Source: an uncultured Bacteroidia bacterium (lineage in GTDB: Bacteria; Bacteroidota; Bacteroidia; Bacteroidales; F082). From it: DNA of 64,000 bases. Within the stretch, counting starts at the first letter, position 1. Every line of letters begins with the position of its first letter. Below are positions 33,694-42,419 of the stretch, one piece after another. The position numbers and the translations under genes are program-made. Under the pieces are notes generated by a model. The model did no database searches. It had not been told where the DNA came from and worked only from the letters and a program-made list of their open reading frames with translations. The stretch spans positions 1 to 64,000 of the forward strand of contig CACXUM010000004.1 in NCBI GenBank assembly GCA_902770835.1, in the 5' to 3' direction.

Positions 33694-35892
33694 TCAATTG
33701 CTGTTTTTCCTGACCACTTTTTGGATTTCCTTGAGGTGATTCAATTTGCTGATGAGGTCGTCAAGTTCGTTGGTGCTGTGGACGTAGATGGAAATGGTGG
33801 CCTCAACGAGGTCGTTCTTGGCCTCCATGTGGAGCATGTGCAGATTGAGTTTCATTTCGTTGGAGAGTAGGTTGGTCATGCGGTTGAGCAATCCGGCTGA
33901 GTCCAAAGCAGTGATTTTCAGGTCGGCAAGGAAGGCGATTTCGCTCTTGGGCTGCCATTTGGCCTTCACGATATTGTTGCCGTAGCGCGACGAGAGTTGG
34001 ATGGCCTTCGGGCAGTTGCTGCGGTGGATTTGCAGCGGCTCGCCAGGGAAACTGAAAGCAATCACATCGTCGCCCGGGATGGGGTTGCAGCATGTGGAAA
34101 CATTGAAATCGAACTCGCCCGACGAGGTGATGGACGGCGTTTCGTCCTTGTCGCGGCTGTTGTTGTTGCCCAAAAGTCCAAAGGTGATGTAACGCACGAA
34201 ACTGCTGCTACCCGATTGTGGTTTCAGTACGGTTCTGATGGCACGCTCGTCGATTTTGCCGGTGGCCACCTGATAGTAAAAGTCGATGGAACTGGTGAGA
34301 TGTTCGGCAGCCATCACTGTGTTGCGGTTGGCTTTCGAAGGTTCCAAGTCGAGTTTTCTCATGATTTCCTCGAACTTCGTTTCGCCCTCCTCGCGGAAGG
34401 TGCGGCGGTATTCCTTGATGCCATTTTTGAGCCTCGATTTGGCTGTGGCCGTGGCCAAAAACTCAAACCATTTCTCTTGCGGATGTTGTGCCTCGGAGGT
34501 GATGACCTCCACTTGGTCGCCGTTTTTGAGTTTGCAGTCGAGTTGGGTCAGATGGCTGTTCACGTTGGCCGCAATGCTGTGGTCGCCAATCTCGGAGTGG
34601 ATGTTGTAGGCGAAATCGAGCACGGTGGAGCCTTTGGGCAGCAATATCATCTTGCCCTGCGGGGTGAACACATGGATTTCGTCGGAGAAGAGGTCGAGCT
34701 TGAAGTTGTCGACGAACTCGATGGCGTTGTTCGACTCGGTGTTGATGAGGTCTTGTGCCTTCTTGAGCCAGATGTCGAAACCGCTTTCCGTCATGTTGTC
34801 GGCCTTGTATTTCCAATAGGCGGCAAAGCCTTTTTCAGCGATTTCCTCCATGCGCTGGCTGCGAATTTGCACCTCCATCCAATTGCCGGTCTGACCCATC
34901 ACCACGGCGTGAAGGCTCTCGTAGCCGTTGGTCTTGGGGAAAGAAATCCAGTCCTTCAGTTTGGCGGTGTTTGGGCGGTAGAAACCAGTAAGGATGGCAT
35001 AGATTTTCCAACATTCGAGGCGTTCTTGGTCGACGGGGCAGTCGGTGATGAAACGCACCACGAAGGAGCCGTAGAGTTCCTCAAACGAGAGTTCCTTTTC
35101 CATCATGCGCTTCCAAATCGAGTTGACCGAGCGTTCCTTGATTTCGGCACGCACCTTGATACCCGACTTTTCGAGTTCGGCCATGACGGGGGCGATGAAG
35201 TCGCGCGTTTCGCCCATGCGACGCTCGCGCACATCATCCACACGCTTGCGGATGTTGTTGTAAATGGTTGGATTGGTGTATTTTAGAGATAAGTCCTCCA
35301 ACTCAATGCGGATGGCATGGAGGCCAAGTCGGTAAGCGAGAGGCGCATAAATATAGGAGGTTTCGGAAGCGATTTTCAGTTGTTTGTGCTTGGGCATCGA
35401 GTCCAAGGTGCGCATGTTGTGGAGCCTGTCGCTGAGTTTGATGAGCACCACGCGCACATCGTAGGTCAGCGAAGTGATGATTTTCTTGAAGTTTTCGGCC
35501 TGCATACTCTCCGCGCCCTCCATTTTGTCGAACTTGGTGAGGCCATCCACCACTCGCGACACCTTTTCGCCAAACATTTCCTTGATGTCGTCTAAAGTGT
35601 AAGGCGTGTCTTCCACCACATCATGCAGCAGGGCGCAGATGATGGAGGTGCGGCCCAATCCGATGTCGTGCGCGGCAATGGTGGCCACCTCGATGGGGTG
35701 GTAGATGTAAGGTTCGCCTGAGCGTCGACGTTGGTCTTTGTGCGCATTGACGGCAAAGTAGAAAGCCTTGTCGACGGCTTCGAGGTCTTGCGCTTCCTTG
35801 CGGGTTTGCCAAACATCGATAAGGTGCTGGTGCCGCCGTTCGATTTCTTCTTTTTCTTCCTTTGAATAGGTGTCGGGTAAAATAGGCTCCAT
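33694..35892 (-). CDS. RelA/SpoT bifunctional (p)ppGpp synthetase/hydrolase
   Basis: This 732-residue long RSH protein makes and breaks the stringent-response alarmone. An HD hydrolase domain comes first (RRSGEPYIYHPIEVA, LLHDVVEDTPYT), with the HD pair intact. The synthetase domain follows (GYESLHAVVMGQ, MEVQIRSQRM). TGS (VFTPQGKMILLPKGSTVLDFAYNIHS) and a C-terminal ACT domain (ADLKITALDSAGLLNRMTNLLSNE) complete it. The ATG at 35892 is chosen; a TTG two codons earlier is the alternative. It is divergent from lepA across a 92-base region with two facing promoters. Confidence 0.96.
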   Translation of the reverse strand: MEPILPDTYSKEEKEEIERRHQHLIDVWQTRKEAQDLEAVDKAFYFAVNAHKDQRRRSGEPYIYHPIEVATIAAHDIGLGRTSIICALLHDVVEDTPYTLDDIKEMFGEKVSRVVDGLTKFDKMEGAESMQAENFKKIITSLTYDVRVVLIKLSDRLHNMRTLDSMPKHKQLKIASETSYIYAPLAYRLGLHAIRIELEDLSLKYTNPTIYNNIRKRVDDVRERRMGETRDFIAPVMAELEKSGIKVRAEIKERSVNSIWKRMMEKELSFEELYGSFVVRFITDCPVDQERLECWKIYAILTGFYRPNTAKLKDWISFPKTNGYESLHAVVMGQTGNWMEVQIRSQRMEEIAEKGFAAYWKYKADNMTESGFDIWLKKAQDLINTESNNAIEFVDNFKLDLFSDEIHVFTPQGKMILLPKGSTVLDFAYNIHSEIGDHSIAANVNSHLTQLDCKLKNGDQVEVITSEAQHPQEKWFEFLATATAKSRLKNGIKEYRRTFREEGETKFEEIMRKLDLEPSKANRNTVMAAEHLTSSIDFYYQVATGKIDERAIRTVLKPQSGSSSFVRYITFGLLGNNNSRDKDETPSITSSGEFDFNVSTCCNPIPGDDVIAFSFPGEPLQIHRSNCPKAIQLSSRYGNNIVKAKWQPKSEIAFLADLKITALDSAGLLNRMTNLLSNEMKLNLHMLHMEAKNDLVEATISIYVHSTNELDDLISKLNHLKEIQKVVRKNSN

Positions 35893-35915
35893 AGGCAATC
35901 GTCTTTTTCAGTCTG

Positions 35916-35923
35916 CAAAATTA
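35916..35923 (-). promoter_or_regulatory. Promoter -7 element (TAATTTTG) for the relA/spoT gene
   Basis: Minus-strand TAATTTTG followed by CAGAC, 23 bases before the ATG at 35892. Confidence 0.6.
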
Positions 35924-35968
35924 GCGATAATCCTTGACTGATTCCGCTTTTGCAAGCAATTTTTTTCC

Positions 35969-35976
35969 TATTTTTG
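35969..35976 (+). promoter_or_regulatory. Promoter -7 element (TATTTTTG) for lepA
   Basis: TATTTTTG followed by CACCC, with only 8 bases to the ATG at 35985. The transcript would be nearly leaderless. Confidence 0.6.
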
Positions 35977-35984
35977 CACCCACA

Positions 35985-37772
35985 ATGAAAAACATCAGAA
36001 ATTTTTGCATCATAGCCCACATCGACCACGGCAAATCGACCCTGGCGGATAGGCTTTTGGAATTGACACACACCCTGAACGACAAAGAATTGGTCGATCA
36101 GGTTTTGGACGACATGGACCTTGAGCGCGAGCGCGGTATCACCATCAAGAGCCACGCCATTCAAATGAAGTATAATTATAAAGGTGAGGAGTTTACGCTG
36201 AATCTTATTGACACTCCCGGTCACGTCGACTTTTCCTACGAGGTGTCGCGAAGCATTGCGGCTTGCGAGGGTGCCTTGCTCGTGGTGGATGCCACGCAAG
36301 GTATTCAGGCACAAACAATTGCCAACCTTTATTCCGCACTTGAACATGACCTCGAAATCATCCCCGTGATGAACAAAATCGACATGGACAGCGCGATGGT
36401 GGACATCGTGGAAGACCAGATGGTGGACTTGCTTGGCTGCGACCCGAGCGAGATTTTGAAAGTGAGTGCAAGGACGGGCGAAGGCGTTCCCGCCGTTTTG
36501 GATGCCATCGTTGAGCGCATTCCTTGCCCCAAAGGTGACCCTGAAGCCCCGCTTCAAGCCTTGATTTTCGACTCGGTCTTCAACTCTTTCCGTGGCATTA
36601 TCGCCTATTTCCGTGTGATGAACGGAACGATGCACACCAATGACCTCGTCAAGTTTTTCGCTACAGGCAAAGAATACCACGCCGACGAAATCGGGGTTCT
36701 GCAACTGAAGCAAGTGCCTAAGAATGAGCTTTCTGCGGGCGATGTAGGATACATCATCTCTGGCATCAAGACCTCGAAGGAGGTCAAAGTAGGCGACACC
36801 ATCACGCATGTGGAAAGACCCTGCGCCGAGCCGGTTTCGGGTTTTGAGAACGTGAAACCCATGCTGTTTGCGGGTATCTATCCCGTGGATGCCGATGATT
36901 ATGAGGAGCTTAGGGCTTCGTTGGAGAAACTGCAACTCAACGATGCCAGCTTGGTTTGGGAACCTGAGTCATCGGCAGCTTTGGGCTTCGGCTTCCGATG
37001 TGGCTTTTTGGGTTTGTTGCACATGGAAATCGTTCAGGAGCGCCTCGACCGAGAGTTTGACATGGATGTTATCACTACGGTGCCAAATGTGTCGTTCAAG
37101 TGCTATAAGACTGATGGCGAGATGATTGAGGTACACAATCCCAGTGGTCTGCCCGAGGTGACGAAGATTGACCACATTGAGGAACCGTACATCATCGCGC
37201 AAATCATCTCGAAAAACGACTTCACCGGCCCGATTATGACGCTCTGCATCGATAGACGAGGCACTTTGAAAAACCAAGTCTACCTTTCCACCGACCGCGT
37301 GGAACTGACCTTCCAAATGCCGCTCTCGGAAATCGTTTTCGACTTCTACGACAAGCTGAAATCCATCTCGAAGGGCTACGCCTCTTTCGATTATCATATC
37401 GCTGGTTATCAAGACGCTGATTTGGTGAAATTGGACATTATGCTCAATGGCGAGTCGGTGGATGCCCTCTCGACATTGATACACCGCGCCCATGCCTACG
37501 ACTTCGGTCGGCGCATGTGCGAGAAACTGAAGGAATTGATACCTCGTCACCAGTTCGACATCGCCATCCAAGCAGCCATCGGAGCGAAGATTATCGCCCG
37601 CGAAACGGTGCGCCAAGTGCGTAAGGACGTGACGGCGAAGTGCTACGGCGGCGACGTGTCGCGTAAGCGAAAACTGCTTGAAAAACAGAAGGCTGGCAAG
37701 AAACGTATGCGTCAGGTCGGCAATGTCGAAGTGCCGCAATCGGCGTTCTTGGCCGTGCTGAAACTGGATTAA
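35985..37772 (+). CDS. lepA: Elongation factor 4 (LepA)
   Basis: This 595-residue translational GTPase has G1 AHIDHGKST at 11-19, [10 protein letters not shown] near 45, DTPGHVDF near 76 and NKIDMD near 130. It lacks EF-G domain IV and instead has the LepA C-terminal domain (QRIRAS-type region here [29 protein letters not shown], ending [16 protein letters not shown]). The ATG at 35985 fits the family start; a longer frame begins upstream of the promoter and is rejected. dprA follows one base after the stop. Confidence 0.97.
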   Translation: MKNIRNFCIIAHIDHGKSTLADRLLELTHTLNDKELVDQVLDDMDLERERGITIKSHAIQMKYNYKGEEFTLNLIDTPGHVDFSYEVSRSIAACEGALLVVDATQGIQAQTIANLYSALEHDLEIIPVMNKIDMDSAMVDIVEDQMVDLLGCDPSEILKVSARTGEGVPAVLDAIVERIPCPKGDPEAPLQALIFDSVFNSFRGIIAYFRVMNGTMHTNDLVKFFATGKEYHADEIGVLQLKQVPKNELSAGDVGYIISGIKTSKEVKVGDTITHVERPCAEPVSGFENVKPMLFAGIYPVDADDYEELRASLEKLQLNDASLVWEPESSAALGFGFRCGFLGLLHMEIVQERLDREFDMDVITTVPNVSFKCYKTDGEMIEVHNPSGLPEVTKIDHIEEPYIIAQIISKNDFTGPIMTLCIDRRGTLKNQVYLSTDRVELTFQMPLSEIVFDFYDKLKSISKGYASFDYHIAGYQDADLVKLDIMLNGESVDALSTLIHRAHAYDFGRRMCEKLKELIPRHQFDIAIQAAIGAKIIARETVRQVRKDVTAKCYGGDVSRKRKLLEKQKAGKKRMRQVGNVEVPQSAFLAVLKLD

Positions 37773-37773
37773 T

Positions 37774-38871
37774 ATGATCGACCTCCAATATCAAATAGCA
37801 TTGACCCTATTGCCCGGCATCGGCGACATCAGCGGGAAGAAATTCGTGCATTATTGCGGTAGTGCGGAGGCCATTTTCAAGGAGACGCGAAAGTCGTTGG
37901 AGAAGATTTCGGGGATGCGCGAGGCTTCCATTGAGGCCATCTGCAACCCAAAACCTTACCTGAAACGCGCCGAGGAGGAGATTGCTTTCATTGAGAAAAA
38001 CGACATTAGACCCTTGTTTTTCCTTGATTCCGACTATCCACGCCGACTTTTGCAATGCGACGACGGCCCGATGATGCTATATTATAAAGGTGCGGCCAAC
38101 CTCAACGCTAACCGTGTTGTGGCCATCGTCGGGACACGCAACATCACCGACTACGGCAAGGAAAACTGCAACCAGTTGGTGGAGGATTTGAAAGATGATA
38201 ATGTTTTGATTGTAAGCGGATTGGCCTACGGTGTGGATACTTGCGCCCACAAAGCCTCCGTGAAAAACAACATCCCGACAGTCGGAGTGATGGGCTGTGG
38301 AATGCAGCAAGTCTATCCTTCGCCGAACAAAAAATTAGCCAATGATATGATTGAGCAAGGCGGCGGTGTCCTTACCGAGTGCCTGAGCGGCACCCAGCCC
38401 GACCGCGAGAATTTCCCGCGCCGCAACCGCATCATTGCTGGCATGGCGGATGCCGTAATTGTCATTGAATCAGCGTTGAAAGGCGGCTCACTGATTACCG
38501 CCGACATCGCCAATTCCTACAACCGCGACGTGTTCGCCTATCCAGGTCGTGTTCTCGACATCTATAGTCAAGGTTGCAATTATCTCATTCGTACCAACCG
38601 CGCCCATTTGATGGAGAGTGTTTTGAATTTGCGTTATGCAATGCGTTGGGATTCAGAGCAAAAGGTTGAGAAACAAACGGCTTTGTTCCGTGAGTTCACC
38701 GACGAGGAAAAACTGATTATGGATTGTTTTGGCACGAGCGCGGTGGTCAATTTGGACGACATCATCGTGAAAACCGAGTTGCCGACCACGAAAATTGCAG
38801 CTATACTTTTGAATTTGGAATTCGACGGCGTGCTGATGGCATTGCCTGGAAAACGTTACCAGAAATGTTAG
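37774..38871 (+). CDS. dprA: DNA-processing protein DprA
   Basis: This 365-residue protein loads RecA on incoming single-stranded DNA. A SAM-like helical start (ALTLLPGIGDISGKKFVHYCG) is followed by the Rossmann core: VVAIVGTRNITDYGKENC, IVSGLAYGVDTCAHKAS, PRRNRIIAGMADAVIVIES and GSLITADIANSYNRDVFAYPG. The C-terminal winged-helix (TDEEKLIMDCFGT) is present. It starts one base after lepA, and the stop overlaps the rsgA start, so lepA-dprA-rsgA is probably one transcript. Confidence 0.96.
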   Translation: MIDLQYQIALTLLPGIGDISGKKFVHYCGSAEAIFKETRKSLEKISGMREASIEAICNPKPYLKRAEEEIAFIEKNDIRPLFFLDSDYPRRLLQCDDGPMMLYYKGAANLNANRVVAIVGTRNITDYGKENCNQLVEDLKDDNVLIVSGLAYGVDTCAHKASVKNNIPTVGVMGCGMQQVYPSPNKKLANDMIEQGGGVLTECLSGTQPDRENFPRRNRIIAGMADAVIVIESALKGGSLITADIANSYNRDVFAYPGRVLDIYSQGCNYLIRTNRAHLMESVLNLRYAMRWDSEQKVEKQTALFREFTDEEKLIMDCFGTSAVVNLDDIIVKTELPTTKIAAILLNLEFDGVLMALPGKRYQKC

Positions 38872-39800
38872 GGAAAGTCATTAAATCGACGGGCAGTTGG
38901 TACATCGTCTTGGACGGTGAAGGTCGGCAGTGGGAATGCCGCCTGCGCGGGAAAATCCGCTTGGACGGCTTGCGCTCCACCAATCCTGTGGCCGTGGGCG
39001 ACAACGTTGAGTTTGAACAGGAACCTGGCAAAGATACGGGAGTTATCAAGAAAATTGAACCGCGAGAGAATGTAATCGTCAGGCAATCAGTGAATTTGAG
39101 CAAGGCTTCTCACATCATCGCCGCCAATGTCGATTTGGCTATTGTAGTGGCCACTATCGCTCAGCCGCGCACTTCCACGGGTTTCATCGACCGCTTTTTG
39201 GTGACCGCTGAGGCCTACCACATTCCCGCCGCCGTCATTTTTAACAAGTGCGACTTGTACACCGACGAGCAGATAGGGGAGATGTGCGTCTTGATGGAAT
39301 ATTACCAAAGCTTGGGTTACACTTCGTTTGGTGTTTCGGCCAAGACAGGTTTCCAAGTTGAGGAGCTTAAAACCTTGATGCAAGACAAGATATGCCTGTT
39401 TTCAGGACATTCAGGCGTGGGGAAGTCGGCTCTCGTAAACGCCTTAGACCCGTCGTTGAACGTCCGCATTGGCGCGATTTCCGACTACCATGAAAAAGGC
39501 AAACACACCACGACTTTTGCCGAGATGCACCACTTGAACTTCGGCGCGTGGATTGTGGATACGCCCGGCATCAAGGAGTTTGTGCTGTATGACCTTGAGA
39601 AAGAGACCCTTGCGCAGCGTTTTCCTGAAATGCGCGACCTGATGAGCGAGTGCCGTTTTGCCAACTGTACCCACACCCACGAACCTGGTTGCGCGGTGAA
39701 AGCGGCGGTCGAGAACGGCGACATTGCCGACTGGCGCTATGTGAATTACCTTCGCATGATGACCGACGAAAGCCATGAATCTGTGAAGGAAGAAGGATAA
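38865..39800 (+). CDS. rsgA: Small ribosomal subunit biogenesis GTPase RsgA
   Basis: This 311-residue circularly permuted GTPase has an OB domain first. G4 NKCD (127-130) comes before G1 GHSGVGKS (181-188) and DTPGI (232-236). The zinc knuckle has Cys263, Cys268, His270 and Cys276. It helps mature the 30S subunit. The ATG at 38865 overlaps the end of dprA and gives the family start (LGKVIKSTGSWYIV). Confidence 0.95.
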   Translation: MLGKVIKSTGSWYIVLDGEGRQWECRLRGKIRLDGLRSTNPVAVGDNVEFEQEPGKDTGVIKKIEPRENVIVRQSVNLSKASHIIAANVDLAIVVATIAQPRTSTGFIDRFLVTAEAYHIPAAVIFNKCDLYTDEQIGEMCVLMEYYQSLGYTSFGVSAKTGFQVEELKTLMQDKICLFSGHSGVGKSALVNALDPSLNVRIGAISDYHEKGKHTTTFAEMHHLNFGAWIVDTPGIKEFVLYDLEKETLAQRFPEMRDLMSECRFANCTHTHEPGCAVKAAVENGDIADWRYVNYLRMMTDESHESVKEEG

Positions 39801-39804
39801 CTAT

Positions 39805-39859
39805 ACTGTAGGAATAGGCGAACACGCCAACAACGGGGAAGCTCCGTTGTCCCTACCAG
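39805..39859. repeat. TGTAGGNAT...TCCCTAC inverted repeat
   Basis: The gap before the NAD kinase gene has TGTAGGAATAGG near one end and GTCCCTAC near the other, with an inner ACAACGG / CCGTTGT hairpin. It looks like a dispersed MITE-like element. Confidence 0.5.
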
Positions 39860-39876
39860 ACGAAAATATAAAAACT

Positions 39877-40749
39877 ATGACCATCGCCCTATTTGGAAAA
39901 ACCATCGCCCCAGAAAACGGGGAATATATGCGGCAATTGTTTGCGGAATTGGCCAAAAACCAAGTTGAAATTGTTGTATACCAGCCTTTTGCTGAATTGG
40001 TTAAGGCTTTCGTTCCTTCAGGCGTGAACTACAGCGTATTCACTTCCAATGCCGACTTGAACGCCGACCTGCTCTTTTCCATCGGGGGCGACGGCACCAT
40101 TTTGGACACCGTTCCCTTCGTCCTCGATTCGGGCATTCCTGTGGCGGGCATCAACATGGGGCGTTTGGGTTTCCTTTCGAGCATTTCGAAAAACGAGATT
40201 GTCAATGCGGTAAACAGCGTCCTTACAGGCGATTACACCGTTGAGCAGCGCAGCCTTTTGGAGCTTGTTTCGCCCGAAAAGGTCTTTGACGATGTAAAAT
40301 ACGCTTTAAACGAGTTGAACGTTATCCGCAATCCAGAACATAGTCTGTTGGCTATCAAGGTGTTTGTCGATGATGTTTACCTCAACACCTATTGGGGCGA
40401 CGGCATCCTTTTGGCCACTCCGACGGGTTCCACAGCCTACTCATTGAGTGCGGGAGGTCCCATCATCGCGCCTAATGCGAAAAACTTCGTCATCACGCCC
40501 ATCGCCACGCACAATTTGACCGTGCGCCCCGTGGTCATCCCTGACGACAGCACCATCCGTATTCAGGTGGAAGGAAGGGAGAAAAGTTTTGTGTTCAGCA
40601 TGGACTCAAGGAATTGTACCTTAGACACTTCCGTGCAGTTGGAGGTGCGCAAGGCTGGCTTCTGCCTCAACCTCGTCAGGATGCGTGGCGAGGACTTTTT
40701 CGGTACCATCCGCAACAAATTGATGTGGGGCAAAGACAATAGAAATTGA
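39877..40749 (+). CDS. nadK: NAD kinase
   Basis: This 290-residue enzyme phosphorylates NAD to NADP. GGDGT at 70-74 is the nucleotide-binding signature; NMGRLGFLSS (~95-104) and the conserved LATPTGSTAYSLSAGGPIIAP (in pieces; ~184-204) follow. The ATG at 39877 gives the usual short start (TIALFGKT). It is followed by the DUF6089 gene with its own promoter. Confidence 0.96.
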   Translation: MTIALFGKTIAPENGEYMRQLFAELAKNQVEIVVYQPFAELVKAFVPSGVNYSVFTSNADLNADLLFSIGGDGTILDTVPFVLDSGIPVAGINMGRLGFLSSISKNEIVNAVNSVLTGDYTVEQRSLLELVSPEKVFDDVKYALNELNVIRNPEHSLLAIKVFVDDVYLNTYWGDGILLATPTGSTAYSLSAGGPIIAPNAKNFVITPIATHNLTVRPVVIPDDSTIRIQVEGREKSFVFSMDSRNCTLDTSVQLEVRKAGFCLNLVRMRGEDFFGTIRNKLMWGKDNRN

Positions 40750-40777
40750 TTTCTGTCGTTTTCATTGGAAAATTTCC

Positions 40778-40785
40778 TAATTTTG
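40778..40785 (+). promoter_or_regulatory. Promoter -7 element (TAATTTTG) for the DUF6089-uppS-bamA region
   Basis: TAATTTTG followed by CAGTC, 12 bases before the ATG at 40798. Confidence 0.65.
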
Positions 40786-40797
40786 CAGTCTTGAATT

Positions 40798-41640
40798 ATG
40801 TATAGAAAGATTCGTATTTTATTGGTTTTGAGTTGCTTGGCTGTTTTTGTCCAAGCCAATGCCCAATTTGACGACCCCAAAACACTCGAAGTGGGGCCTC
40901 ATGTCGGGTTGAGTTACTATATGGGCGACCTCAATCCTATGCTGCCTTTCGCGCAGGCACAGTTGCAATACGGCGGCATCGTCCGCTTCAATTACAACAA
41001 CCGCTGGACATTCCGTTTCGACTATAGCCGCGCCACGGTGACGGCTTCCGACGAGGTCATCAAATGGCGGCCTGAGCGCGGACTGAATTTCACCTCGATC
41101 ATCAACGACTTCAGCCTCATGGCCGAGTTCAACTTCCTCGAATACTACACTGGCAACCCGAAAAAGAATGTGTCGCCATACATTTTCGGCGGCATTTCTG
41201 TGTTCCAATACACGGCCTTCGCCGATGTGAACGGCACAATGGTGGACTTGAGCGACCAAAAGACGGAATATTATGACCCCAACGAGAAATGGTATAAAAG
41301 GATGTTTGGCAAGACCAGTACTATCGGCGTTTCCATTCCTTTCGGCATGGGCGTGAAGTTCTCGATTTCGCGCCACATGGCGGGCACGGTGGAGTGGAGG
41401 ATGCAGAAGACTTTCACCGATTATTTGGATGATGTTGCGACGGTGTATCCCGAGGAACACGCCTTCTATACCGACGAAAACGGTGCGAATTACGATTTGT
41501 CTGACCCCACGGGCAACTATATCCCAGGCCAACAGCGAGGCAATTCCTCCTTCAACGATTGGTTTGGCATGGCGCGTGTGTCGCTGACTTGGAAGTTTAA
41601 CTTGCCCGATGGAAGGGGCTGTAACCTTAGCAAATTCTGA
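40798..41640 (+). CDS. DUF6089 family outer-membrane beta-barrel protein
   Basis: This 280-residue protein has a signal ending QANAQFDDP and an early conserved LEVGPHVGLSYYMGDLNP. The rest is a small beta-barrel (IVRFNYNNRWTFRFDYSRA, VSPYIFGGISVFQYTAF, MAGTVEWRMQKTFTDYLDDV, ending ARVSLTWKF). The family is Bacteroidota-specific and usually precedes uppS and bamA, as here. The function is not established. It is 5 bases from uppS. Confidence 0.88.
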   Translation: MYRKIRILLVLSCLAVFVQANAQFDDPKTLEVGPHVGLSYYMGDLNPMLPFAQAQLQYGGIVRFNYNNRWTFRFDYSRATVTASDEVIKWRPERGLNFTSIINDFSLMAEFNFLEYYTGNPKKNVSPYIFGGISVFQYTAFADVNGTMVDLSDQKTEYYDPNEKWYKRMFGKTSTIGVSIPFGMGVKFSISRHMAGTVEWRMQKTFTDYLDDVATVYPEEHAFYTDENGANYDLSDPTGNYIPGQQRGNSSFNDWFGMARVSLTWKFNLPDGRGCNLSKF

Positions 41641-41645
41641 CGACT

Positions 41646-42404
41646 ATGGAACTGAAAGACCAACTGATGCAACAAATTGACCGTGAGCGGCTTCCGCAGC
41701 ATATTGCCATCATCATGGACGGCAACGGACGCTGGGCCAAGGAACGCGGCAAGCAACGCCTTTTCGGGCACCAAAGTGCGATTCAATCGGTGCGCGAGGT
41801 GAGTGAGGCCTCGGCGGAAATCGGGGTGCCTTACCTGACTTTGTACGCCTTCTCCACCGAGAACTGGAATCGTCCTTTCGCGGAGGTCACAGGGCTGATG
41901 TCGCTGTTGGCCACGACCATCAGGAACGAGGTAAGCACGATGAACAAGAACAGCATCAAGCTGAACGCCATCGGCGACCTGAAAAGCCTGCCCAAGTCGA
42001 ACTACGACCAATTGATGCAAGCCATTGACGACACGAGCCACAACACCCGCATGGTGCTCACCCTCGCTTTGAGTTATTCGGGCCGTTGGGACCTGAAACA
42101 AGCCACGCAGCGCATGGCTGAGGATGCCGCATCGGGGAAAATCAAGCCGCTGGAGATTGACGACAAGTTGATTTCGTCTTACCTCTCCACGGCCAATATG
42201 CCTGATCCTGAATTGCTTATCCGCACCAGTGGCGAGGAACGCATCAGCAATTTCCTACTGTGGCAGTTGGCATATTCCGAATTGTATTTCACTCCAAAAT
42301 ATTGGCCCGACTTCCGCAAGGCCGACCTCTACGAAGCGATTTTGAATTACCAGCACCGCGAGCGCAGGTTCGGGAAAACCAGCGAGCAAGTCGCCACTAA
42401 ATGA
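41646..42404 (+). CDS. uppS: Isoprenyl (undecaprenyl) diphosphate synthase
   Basis: This 252-residue cis-prenyltransferase makes the lipid carrier for peptidoglycan and O-antigen. The catalytic MDGNGRW is at 24-30 with Asp25. YAFSTENWNRP (~74-84) and LLIRTSGEERISNFLLWQLAYSE (~198-220) are the family signatures. It is followed by bamA, 15 bases away. Confidence 0.97.
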   Translation: MELKDQLMQQIDRERLPQHIAIIMDGNGRWAKERGKQRLFGHQSAIQSVREVSEASAEIGVPYLTLYAFSTENWNRPFAEVTGLMSLLATTIRNEVSTMNKNSIKLNAIGDLKSLPKSNYDQLMQAIDDTSHNTRMVLTLALSYSGRWDLKQATQRMAEDAASGKIKPLEIDDKLISSYLSTANMPDPELLIRTSGEERISNFLLWQLAYSELYFTPKYWPDFRKADLYEAILNYQHRERRFGKTSEQVATK

Positions 42405-42419
42405 TTGAAAGATAGAACT

